A DNA stretch of 5,212 bases from an uncultured Flavobacterium sp. (lineage in GTDB: Bacteria; Bacteroidota; Bacteroidia; Flavobacteriales; Flavobacteriaceae): contig CAMPIZ010000154.1 in NCBI GenBank assembly GCA_946886675.1, positions 1 to 5,212 of the forward strand, read 5' to 3'. Below the pieces are notes generated by a model. It saw only the letters and a program-made list of their open reading frames with translations. It searched no databases and was not told the origin of the DNA. The position numbers and the translations under genes are program-made. The first letter of the stretch is position 1, and the number at the start of each line of letters is the position of its first letter. Below, one piece after another: positions 1 through 5,212 of this stretch.

Positions 1-909
1 CACTCCTCTATTAAAATCATTATTATGGGCCAGTATAAAAGCTTTAGATGCCATAGCCTCTAAAAGTGAAGGATTTGTACCTCCTACAGAGTGGCCATGG
101 AAGTAAAAACGGCTGTAATATCTAAGGTTGTCAAGGTGCTCTATATTATAGATCCCCCCCATAAACCTTATCTTTGAATATCCTGCATATTTATCCTTAA
201 GGTATTTACCATATTTTGTATTATGATTGCCTATTACAAGTATAGGAGTAGGTTCGTTATTTTGTACAATCCCTTCAAGTACCATGTCTATGTTATTTTC
301 GGGCTCAAAACGGGCCATAACCATATCATAGTTTTCAGGTAAAATATCATATTCTTTAATAACTTCAATATCCGGATTTTCAAATAGATGTGCCCCATAG
401 GCAATATACTCCGAATCTTTTCTGTAGCGTTTTTTTAAAGACTTCTGTATTCCTAGCGAATCTGCAATCAGATAATCGCTGCTTAAAGCTGCAAGCCTTT
501 CCGCAAACTTAAGGAACTGCCTCACCGGGGCAGAGTATTTGGAACGTTTCCATTCCAGTCCGTCCATATTGCTTATTATAACAGGTTTTTTAGGAAGCAA
601 AAAAAACCATATGGAGCTACTGGTATAACCCAGCTGGAGTATAATATCAAATTTCCTTTTTCGTGAGTCTATAATGCAGTTGTAGTCATAAATAAACTGT
701 CCAAAGGTTCCCATTTTATATTCCGGATCGTGTTTATGTATGATATGCGCTCCTTTAAACATTTTTTCCTGATAGGGATGATTATGGCTGTTGTAAACAT
801 ATACTTCGTGGCCTTTTTCTGCAAGATAGGCCGAAAAGTATTCTGCAAACTGCTCAAATCCCCCATAGTAGTTGGGCACCCCTCTTGTTCCTAATATGGC
901 TACTTTCAT
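1..909 (-). CDS. Glycosyltransferase with DUF1972-type N-terminus, partial (3' end beyond left edge)
   Basis: This is a cytoplasmic glycosyltransferase that probably transfers a sugar from a nucleotide donor to the lipid-linked repeat unit. The frame is open for 303 codons from the ATG at 909-907 to the left edge with no stop, so the C-terminus is missing; relatives run to roughly 360-370 residues. Seen in the sequence: an N-terminal glycine-rich strand-loop, GTRGVPNYYGGFE (residues 7-19), the signature of DUF1972 glycosyltransferases; NMDGLEWKR (114-122); the start of the second Rossmann domain with VMARFEPENNI (198-208); and HGHSVGGTNPSLLEAM (271-286), the nucleotide-sugar binding region of GT-B enzymes. 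Some DUF1972 proteins are rhamnosyltransferases, so rhamnose is a possible donor, but the sequence does not prove it. It is the last gene visible in the cluster. It follows a 60-base gap with its own promoter-like signal, and its start is preceded by an A-rich leader. Confidence 0.93.
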   Translation of the reverse strand, partial: MKVAILGTRGVPNYYGGFEQFAEYFSAYLAEKGHEVYVYNSHNHPYQEKMFKGAHIIHKHDPEYKMGTFGQFIYDYNCIIDSRKRKFDIILQLGYTSSSIWFFLLPKKPVIISNMDGLEWKRSKYSAPVRQFLKFAERLAALSSDYLIADSLGIQKSLKKRYRKDSEYIAYGAHLFENPDIEVIKEYDILPENYDMVMARFEPENNIDMVLEGIVQNNEPTPILVIGNHNTKYGKYLKDKYAGYSKIRFMGGIYNIEHLDNLRYYSRFYFHGHSVGGTNPSLLEAMASKAFILAHNNDFNRGV

Positions 910-920
910 TTTTTCTTTTT
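910..920 (-). promoter_or_regulatory. A-rich translation leader without Shine-Dalgarno
   Basis: Read on the minus strand, the eleven bases immediately before the ATG at 909 are AAAAAGAAAAA. There is no Shine-Dalgarno sequence. Bacteroidota genes commonly lack one and favour adenines just upstream of the start, so this supports both the start choice and the taxonomic guess. Confidence 0.5.
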
Positions 921-928
921 CAGGAACG

Positions 929-964
929 CAAATATACTTTTTTTTAACAACTTGCTGGCTCAAA
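929..964 (-). promoter_or_regulatory. Candidate Bacteroidota-type promoter before the terminal glycosyltransferase
   Basis: On the minus strand TATATTTG (936-929) fits the TAnnTTTG -7 element known from Bacteroidota sigma-ABfA-type promoters. TTTG at 964-961 could be the -33 element, but the spacer is 24 bases, slightly longer than the roughly 17-23 usually described. Most of that spacer is taken up by an A8 run at 945-938 and an AGCCAGCAAGTTGTT stretch. The -7 box ends 19 bases before the ATG at 909. A nearer TTG at 950-948 is too close, at 11 bases. It would give the last gene some expression independent of the main transcript. No transcription start data are available. Confidence 0.45.
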
Positions 965-969
965 GACGG

Positions 970-2109
970 CTAGAGATTTTGCAGAGCATTCGTAATGCTT
1001 TCTATATATTTTTCGGATGAAAATACCTCTTTAGCCCTTTTATATCCATCAGAACCAAACTGCCTCCTGAGCTTTTCATCTCCTATAAGTTTTAAAAGAG
1101 CATCTGCAAGTTGTTTTTCATTACCCGGTTCAGCCAAAAAGCCTGTTTCATTATCAAGAACAATCTCTGCCAGACCCCCATGGCGGGAACCTACCACGGG
1201 TTTTTGAGACAGCATGGCTTCAAGCGCTACAAGCCCAAATGATTCTGCCTCTGTAGATGGCATAACAGCAATATCGGTAATTTGCCATATAGCATTAAGG
1301 CTGTTTATATATGGTATAATTTTTACGCTGCCTTCCAGCCCTTCCCTTTGTATTATACTATTAGTTTCTGTAAGATAAAATTCCTGTCCCGGCACAGGCG
1401 ATCCTACAAATAAAAGCTTTGCAGGTGTTTGTTTCAGGTATTTCGAAAAAGTTTCCAACAGCCATTTATGTCCTTTCAGCCTGCTTATCCTTCCTGCAAG
1501 GGTTATTACAATATCTTCTTCCTCAAATCCGTAATTGCTTTTTAATGCTATGCTATTTTCCTCTTTAAAAAAAACGGGGCCGTTATAAATAACCTGCGCT
1601 TTTTTAAATAATTCCGGTTTTCTTTTTACAAGATTATCAAGTGTAGCTTTAGAATTACATATTACTATATCGGCAAATCTATTAAGCAGTTTTGGGTATG
1701 TATTGGCAAATATTTTAGGGTGCACTATAATTTCATGGACATGCCACAGATGCTTTATCTTTCTTTTGCGTGCATATACTATTCCCAGTAAAACGGCCAG
1801 TGTATTGGAGTAAACAATCTGAAAGTTGTAAGTTTTGTGAAGGCTGTCGAGTATCTCAACCGCTTTTTTTATATCCCTTAAAAAACCCAATAAGTTACCA
1901 GGGGTAAACATCTTCCGATATACTTTCAATACCGGGGCAACTACAACTTTTATACCCTTTTTTTCCAGTTCGGTTTTAAGAGGGCCTTCCGCCGGCAATA
2001 CCACTACTGGGAAAAACTCCGATGTATCAAGGCCAGTAACAGTAAGGTACAGCATCCTGTCTGATCCATACATTTCTGCCGACTGATGTATTATTAGGAT
2101 ATTTTTCAC
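970..2109 (-). CDS. GT4-family glycosyltransferase (GT-B fold)
   Basis: A complete 379-residue glycosyltransferase, probably a retaining GT4 enzyme acting in the cytoplasm on the growing lipid-linked oligosaccharide. It begins KNILIIHQSAEMYGSDRM (2-19), the first Rossmann strand and its Gly/Ser-containing loop, followed by WHVHE (122-126). After the linker comes the C-terminal donor-binding domain: LAGRISRLKGHKWL (204-217), VGSPVPG (235-241), MPSTEAESFGLVALEAM (283-299) with the E-x7-E pair E289 and E297, and GGLAEIVLDNETGFL (311-325). The length is typical of the family. The start is GTG at 2109-2107. It overlaps the TGA of the upstream polymerase gene as GTGA, which suggests translational coupling. 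The next ATG (residue 13) would delete the first beta strand, so GTG is preferred. The stop is TAG at 972-970. Sugar donor and linkage cannot be read from the sequence. Confidence 0.95.
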   Translation of the reverse strand: MKNILIIHQSAEMYGSDRMLYLTVTGLDTSEFFPVVVLPAEGPLKTELEKKGIKVVVAPVLKVYRKMFTPGNLLGFLRDIKKAVEILDSLHKTYNFQIVYSNTLAVLLGIVYARKRKIKHLWHVHEIIVHPKIFANTYPKLLNRFADIVICNSKATLDNLVKRKPELFKKAQVIYNGPVFFKEENSIALKSNYGFEEEDIVITLAGRISRLKGHKWLLETFSKYLKQTPAKLLFVGSPVPGQEFYLTETNSIIQREGLEGSVKIIPYINSLNAIWQITDIAVMPSTEAESFGLVALEAMLSQKPVVGSRHGGLAEIVLDNETGFLAEPGNEKQLADALLKLIGDEKLRRQFGSDGYKRAKEVFSSEKYIESITNALQNL

Positions 2110-3347
2110 CTGATGATAGTTGTTGCTGCTTTCGCTAAATTTTCTCTGTACCTTACCATAAAAGCAAATATAACAGCCTTGGTGTCTACAGTAAAATAGA
2201 AGCCCATGAAAACCCAGTAGGAAACAATAAGATAAACCCCCGTACCTACAATAAGGAAATTAATATTTGTAATCACAGAGTCGTTAGACGGTTTGTTTTT
2301 AAACAGTAAAAAAATTGAGATCAAAAGGATAAGAACCCCAAGAAGTCCTGACTTAAGAAAAACTGTTGTAAAACCATTGTGTAAAAAAGGAATAAACCTC
2401 ATGTAGCTGGTTTGCAGCCACATTTCTTTTCTTAAATCTGTTACTGAACCCAGGCCTTTGCCAAAAATAGTCGTTACAGTACCTTCGGCTGTTACCTGCT
2501 GCACGGTTTTTATAGTTTCATAGGACCGGTAATTGTCATTAAGGTCTCTCCAGTCATTTTTGTTAACGTAGGTTTTAAATGCTTCCTGCGGTGCATTTTT
2601 CACTTTATAAAAAAATGCTTCTATGCCTTTTGTGCGGCTGGGATTAGAATTATAAATTATCGCATATCCGCCTCCCAATATAACAGCCGACAAAACAAGT
2701 ACCGTAACCGAACGCCTGTTTATTACAAAATAACCTTTCATGGCTATATACAATATGGCAAACTGTATAAAGTTACTGCGTGCAAGGTATAAAGCCGTAG
2801 AAAATATAAGTATTGGCAAAAACAGTTTTACTCTTTTATCAGATATCTCAAGGCCAAGCTGCTTCCGGAAAAGCAGTATTATGATGGCGTATACCTCAAA
2901 GTCACTAAAATATCCGGTATACATGCGAAGCTCAACTATTGTTCTTGAATGAAGAAAAATAAACGCATATGCCAGATTAAAAACATGAAAAACCGCTAAC
3001 AATACCGCTGTCCTTATAATAATATTGAGAGGGTTATCAAAATACTCCTTACATATTTGATAGCCAATAAACAGGCCCAATATGGGCTTGAGCATGTAGG
3101 CAAAATCCCTTCCAAACGCATAGGGTTCAGGAAAATCAAAAAGGCTCACTGCAAGTGCAATCAACAAAATGGCTGTAAAGCAAACTAATTGTTTTAGTAT
3201 CGTGAGGCTGTATTTTTTTCTTAGGGTAAGTAACGCTGTAACACTCCAGACTAAAAAAGTAGCTTCATATATATTAAAATAGGGTACAATAATACAGGCC
3301 ATAAACAAGAGCTCATAAATACGCTGTTTCTTTATTTTAAGCCCCAT
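2106..3347 (-). CDS. wzy: O-antigen polymerase/ligase-like membrane protein (Wzy candidate)
   Basis: A complete 413-residue integral membrane protein with the layout of Wzy/WaaL-type enzymes, which join lipid-linked repeat units on the periplasmic face of the inner membrane. Seen: hydrophobic segments from about residue 13 to 232, a long polar loop at about 233-318, then three more hydrophobic segments (about 323-349, 362-385, 389-398). Family-like landmarks are YLARSNF (187-193) at a membrane edge, DNYRSYE (271-277) in the loop, IFGKGLGS (294-301), and FLHNG (321-325) followed by GLLG (334-337). The arginine in the loop and the histidine at 323 are the kinds of residue that matter in characterised WaaL and Wzy proteins. 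Its place between flippase, acyltransferase and glycosyltransferases favours polymerase over ligase. The ATG at 3347-3345 directly follows the upstream TAA with no gap, and the TGA overlaps the next start. Overall sequence is divergent, as is usual for Wzy; repeat-unit specificity is unknown. Confidence 0.83.
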   Translation of the reverse strand: MGLKIKKQRIYELLFMACIIVPYFNIYEATFLVWSVTALLTLRKKYSLTILKQLVCFTAILLIALAVSLFDFPEPYAFGRDFAYMLKPILGLFIGYQICKEYFDNPLNIIIRTAVLLAVFHVFNLAYAFIFLHSRTIVELRMYTGYFSDFEVYAIIILLFRKQLGLEISDKRVKLFLPILIFSTALYLARSNFIQFAILYIAMKGYFVINRRSVTVLVLSAVILGGGYAIIYNSNPSRTKGIEAFFYKVKNAPQEAFKTYVNKNDWRDLNDNYRSYETIKTVQQVTAEGTVTTIFGKGLGSVTDLRKEMWLQTSYMRFIPFLHNGFTTVFLKSGLLGVLILLISIFLLFKNKPSNDSVITNINFLIVGTGVYLIVSYWVFMGFYFTVDTKAVIFAFMVRYRENLAKAATTIIR

Positions 3348-4022
3348 TTATATCGTCTTTATAATTTTGGCAGGCACTCCGCCAATTACACAATTACTGG
3401 GAAAAACACTATTTACAACAGCTCCGGCTGCCACTACACAATTATCGCCCACAACACATCCATCTAAAAAAGTGGCTTTTGCGCCAACCCATACATTGTT
3501 GCCTATTTTAATACCTTGAGAAGTAACCCCCTGCTCCCGTATTAATTTTGTTGCGTCGGTAAAATTGTGATTCTCCGAATGAAAGCTGATGTAAGAACCC
3601 ATGATAACATCATCTCCTATTTCAATACCTCCGGCAGCACCAAACTCAGTAAACCGGCCCATTGCAGAATTCCGGCCTATTATTAATCCTATGCCGTATT
3701 TGGAAGGATGGCTGGTACAGCTTACCAGCGAATATGCCCCAATACTGCTGCCATCTCCTATTGAAAGCCTGCGGCTGGCAAAACCATCTATTTTTGTATT
3801 ATGTGCAATAGTTACATTTTTGCCAAAATCAATGTTGCTTTTATTGGTTATGCAGCAACCTCTCCCTATATATATTTTTTTGCCCAGCTTAAGGTATCCC
3901 CTAACCAGCATAAAGATTCTCTGAAATAATATCATGCGAAAAAAAACATCGGGAATAGCGGGATCTATGGTATAAGTTTTACCCGATTTGTGAAGAAGTT
4001 TCTGAAATAATTTTTTCGTCAT
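3348..4022 (-). CDS. Hexapeptide-repeat acyltransferase (left-handed beta-helix, probable O- or N-acetyltransferase)
   Basis: A 224-residue acyltransferase of the LacA/NodL/WbbJ-like hexapeptide group, probably acetyl-CoA dependent and active as a trimer, modifying a sugar of the repeat unit or a precursor. The first roughly 45 residues are basic and amphipathic. From about residue 48 to 210 repeated [LIV]G-x-x-x turns build the beta-helix, for example IYIGRG, ISIGDG-like LSIGDG, IEIGDD, IKIGNN and VVGDN. FHSENHNF (147-154) contains the likely catalytic histidine H152. NNVWVGAKATFLDG (175-188) and the closing GGVPAKII (214-221) are standard family motifs. I place the start at ATG 4022-4020. 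The frame extends two codons to a TTG at 4028, but the ATG is a better initiator and the gap signal sits about 20 bases before it. The stop TAA at 3350-3348 abuts the polymerase start. Acceptor sugar and acyl group are not determinable; acetyl is the family default. Confidence 0.92.
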   Translation of the reverse strand: MTKKLFQKLLHKSGKTYTIDPAIPDVFFRMILFQRIFMLVRGYLKLGKKIYIGRGCCITNKSNIDFGKNVTIAHNTKIDGFASRRLSIGDGSSIGAYSLVSCTSHPSKYGIGLIIGRNSAMGRFTEFGAAGGIEIGDDVIMGSYISFHSENHNFTDATKLIREQGVTSQGIKIGNNVWVGAKATFLDGCVVGDNCVVAAGAVVNSVFPSNCVIGGVPAKIIKTI

Positions 4023-4042
4023 TCCCAATTATGATATAGTCT

Positions 4043-4050
4043 CAAAAGTA
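4043..4050 (-). promoter_or_regulatory. Candidate -7 element (TAnnTTTG) before the acyltransferase gene
   Basis: On the minus strand TACTTTTG (4050-4043) fits the Bacteroidota -7 consensus TAnnTTTG and ends 20 bases before the ATG at 4022. That is almost the same distance as the similar box in front of the last gene. No TTG is found at the expected -33 distance; that region is occupied by the palindrome at 4064-4075. It is therefore only half a promoter and could be chance in AT-rich DNA. Confidence 0.3.
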
Positions 4051-4061
4051 CAATAGTTTTT

Positions 4062-5212
4062 CTAATCTGCAGATTTAAGCCTGTTTTTAATAACGCTTAA
4101 AAACAAAAGCGCGGTTACTATTTCCGTTACAATAAATGTCACCAAAACCCCTTGTAATTTATAAATAGGCATAACAGCAACTATAGCAATAAGATTAAGT
4201 ATAACCATTATTACCGTAATACGTGTATACTGCTTATTATAATTCCAGCCTAAAACCAACTGTTTTAAAGGTACCGATAGTGCAAAAGCAAGGGGCAACA
4301 ATATTCCCAGGCGCAGCAATTGAGAGATTTCCTCAACAGACTGAGCTTTAAAATATATTGCTACCTGTTTTGAGAATATAAACAATGTACACATTGCAAT
4401 AATTATAAATGCAAAATTGGCTCCATTAAACAACTTCCAGAACCGCAGTGCTTTTTTAACATTGCTTTCAAGCAGATAGCATACTTGGGGGAAAACAAAA
4501 TTAAAAAACAGTAAAATATATGTCCTAAACATAATCACTACCCTTTCTACTACGGCATATATACCGGCTGCGGCATCGCCCATAAAGAACTTTATTAATA
4601 TTACCGGACTGTACATTTGCAGGGATAGTACAATTTGAGAACTAAAAATTGAGAAATTATCTTTAAGATAGTTTCTAACTTCACTTAAACGTATATTTTT
4701 CAAGTCTAATTTGTAATGTATTTTAAGGTATACAAATGCAATGGTATTGGCTATAATCATACCCAATGCCCACCAAAGATTTGCATAAATATAGTCCTGG
4801 GGCTGCTTTATAAAACAAAATACTCCGGCAGCGTAAATAACTTTTGAAAGTATATTAAGAATGGTAATCCACTTAAAATTTTCAACTCCCTGCAAAAACC
4901 AGGTAGGGTTTATAAACTGCCCAACAAGTATAGGCAATGCCAGTAAGTATAATTCTTTGTCTTTATTAAAAAAGGGAATAGTATAATATAATACCATCAT
5001 AACAATGATAACAGCAATAAGCAAAACTGCTTTTGCCATATAGACAGTGCTTAATATACTTTCGAGATTTTGCCTTTTGTTCCTGTTTACAGAGACTTCT
5101 TTTACACCTGTAATATCGCTGCCATAGTCTATAATTACTATTAACAGAAATGAGATTGCAAGACCGGTGCTTATTTTACCAAAACCTTCCTCTCCACAAA
5201 CAGATATAATAT
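4062..5212 (-). CDS. wzx: Wzx-type polysaccharide flippase, partial (5' end beyond right edge)
   Basis: An inner-membrane flippase of the polysaccharide transporter (PST/RfbX) branch of the MOP superfamily, which moves undecaprenyl-linked repeat units to the periplasmic side. 382 codons are visible; full members are usually about 410-430 residues, so only a short N-terminal piece is missing. The frame is open from the right edge. The 57 residues ahead of the methionine at 5039 include GEEGFGK (6-12), a membrane segment (about 17-28) and DYGSDITGVKEVSVNR (28-43), all typical of the first part of Wzx, so 5039 is not the start. Further on are NPTWFLQGVENFKW (101-114), a strongly conserved family motif, and about ten more hydrophobic segments. 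A second-half repeat starts near DNFSIFSSQ, followed by FMGDAAAGIYAVVERV. The stop is TAG at 4064-4062, followed by a 39-base gap to the acyltransferase. It is first in transcription order within the window; its promoter lies outside. Confidence 0.94.
   Translation of the reverse strand, partial: IISVCGEEGFGKISTGLAISFLLIVIIDYGSDITGVKEVSVNRNKRQNLESILSTVYMAKAVLLIAVIIVMMVLYYTIPFFNKDKELYLLALPILVGQFINPTWFLQGVENFKWITILNILSKVIYAAGVFCFIKQPQDYIYANLWWALGMIIANTIAFVYLKIHYKLDLKNIRLSEVRNYLKDNFSIFSSQIVLSLQMYSPVILIKFFMGDAAAGIYAVVERVVIMFRTYILLFFNFVFPQVCYLLESNVKKALRFWKLFNGANFAFIIIAMCTLFIFSKQVAIYFKAQSVEEISQLLRLGILLPLAFALSVPLKQLVLGWNYNKQYTRITVIMVILNLIAIVAVMPIYKLQGVLVTFIVTEIVTALLFLSVIKNRLKSAD
4064..4075. repeat. 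12-bp perfect palindrome at the 3' end of the flippase gene
   Basis: AATCTGCAGATT reads the same on both strands. It covers the last codons of the flippase gene, including a base of its TAG stop, and lies 13 bases upstream of the candidate -7 box at 4043-4050. There is no loop sequence and no T-run follows it on the minus strand, so it does not look like a terminator. A protein-binding site is conceivable, but it may be a chance product of the codons for Lys-Ser-Ala-Asp. Confidence 0.4.

Noticed and set aside
669..866. A 65-codon minus-strand frame
   Set aside because: It lies entirely inside the DUF1972 glycosyltransferase in another frame of the same strand, and its product has no recognisable family features.
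937..960. T-rich stretch in the gap as a terminator
   Set aside because: The T-run is on the plus strand, no gene is transcribed in that direction, and no stable hairpin precedes it.
995..1207. A 70-codon plus-strand frame
   Set aside because: It is antisense to the C-terminal domain of the GT4 glycosyltransferase, which has clear conserved motifs there. It has no independent support.
2740..2952. A 70-codon plus-strand frame
   Set aside because: It is antisense to membrane segments of the polymerase candidate and looks like a by-product of their codon pattern.
3601..3924. A 107-codon plus-strand frame
   Set aside because: It is antisense to the beta-helix repeats of the acyltransferase. 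Its proline- and isoleucine-rich product is what the complement of repeated Gly/Ile codons gives, and no family is recognisable.
4055..4080. Rho-independent terminator after the flippase gene
   Set aside because: The palindrome has no loop and is followed by an A-rich stretch, not a T-run, in the direction of transcription.
4062..5039. A complete 325-residue flippase starting at the ATG at 5039
   Set aside because: The frame is open through to the window edge, and the upstream residues match the N-terminal part of Wzx, so this methionine is internal.
1..5212. Mobile element, CRISPR, tRNA or other RNA gene, or defence system
   Set aside because: Almost all bases are accounted for by five polysaccharide genes. 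I saw no repeat arrays, transposase motifs, terminal inverted repeats or structured RNA in the two short gaps.

Overview
The window is gene-dense, AT-rich DNA with five genes, all on the minus strand and packed head to tail. It looks like the middle of a Wzx/Wzy-dependent surface polysaccharide locus (O-antigen, capsule or exopolysaccharide) from a member of the Bacteroidota, probably a Flavobacteriaceae-like organism. That assignment rests on three things: AT-rich codon use, start regions that lack a Shine-Dalgarno motif and carry A-rich or TAnnTTTG-type signals, and protein sequences that resemble this phylum's polysaccharide genes. No marker gene is present, so the genus cannot be given.

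Layout in transcription order, from the right edge to the left. (1) A Wzx-type flippase, 4062 to beyond 5212, is cut by the right edge. The frame stays open upstream of the methionine codon at 5039, and the extra residues match the family, so that methionine is internal. (2) A left-handed beta-helix acyltransferase, 3348-4022, has its likely start at an ATG six bases inside a longer TTG-initiated reading. (3) A polytopic O-antigen polymerase/ligase-like protein (Wzy candidate), 2106-3347, starts directly after the stop codon of gene 2. (4) A GT4-type glycosyltransferase, 970-2109, starts with GTG and overlaps the polymerase stop by four bases. (5) A second glycosyltransferase with the DUF1972-type N-terminus, 1-909, is cut by the left edge before its stop codon. 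The only non-coding DNA is two short gaps, 910-969 and 4023-4061. Each contains a candidate Bacteroidota-type -7 element (TAnnTTTG) about 20 bases before the next start codon.

Inferred joint role: the two cytoplasmic glycosyltransferases add sugars to a lipid-linked repeat unit and the acyltransferase probably acetylates a sugar or its precursor. The flippase then moves the unit across the inner membrane and the polymerase joins units on the periplasmic side. The initiating sugar-phosphate transferase, the nucleotide-sugar enzymes and the export machinery are not in this window. I see no mobile element, CRISPR array, RNA gene or clearly new system. The most open questions are the structure of the polymer, the specificity of the divergent polymerase, and whether the two gap promoters are real.
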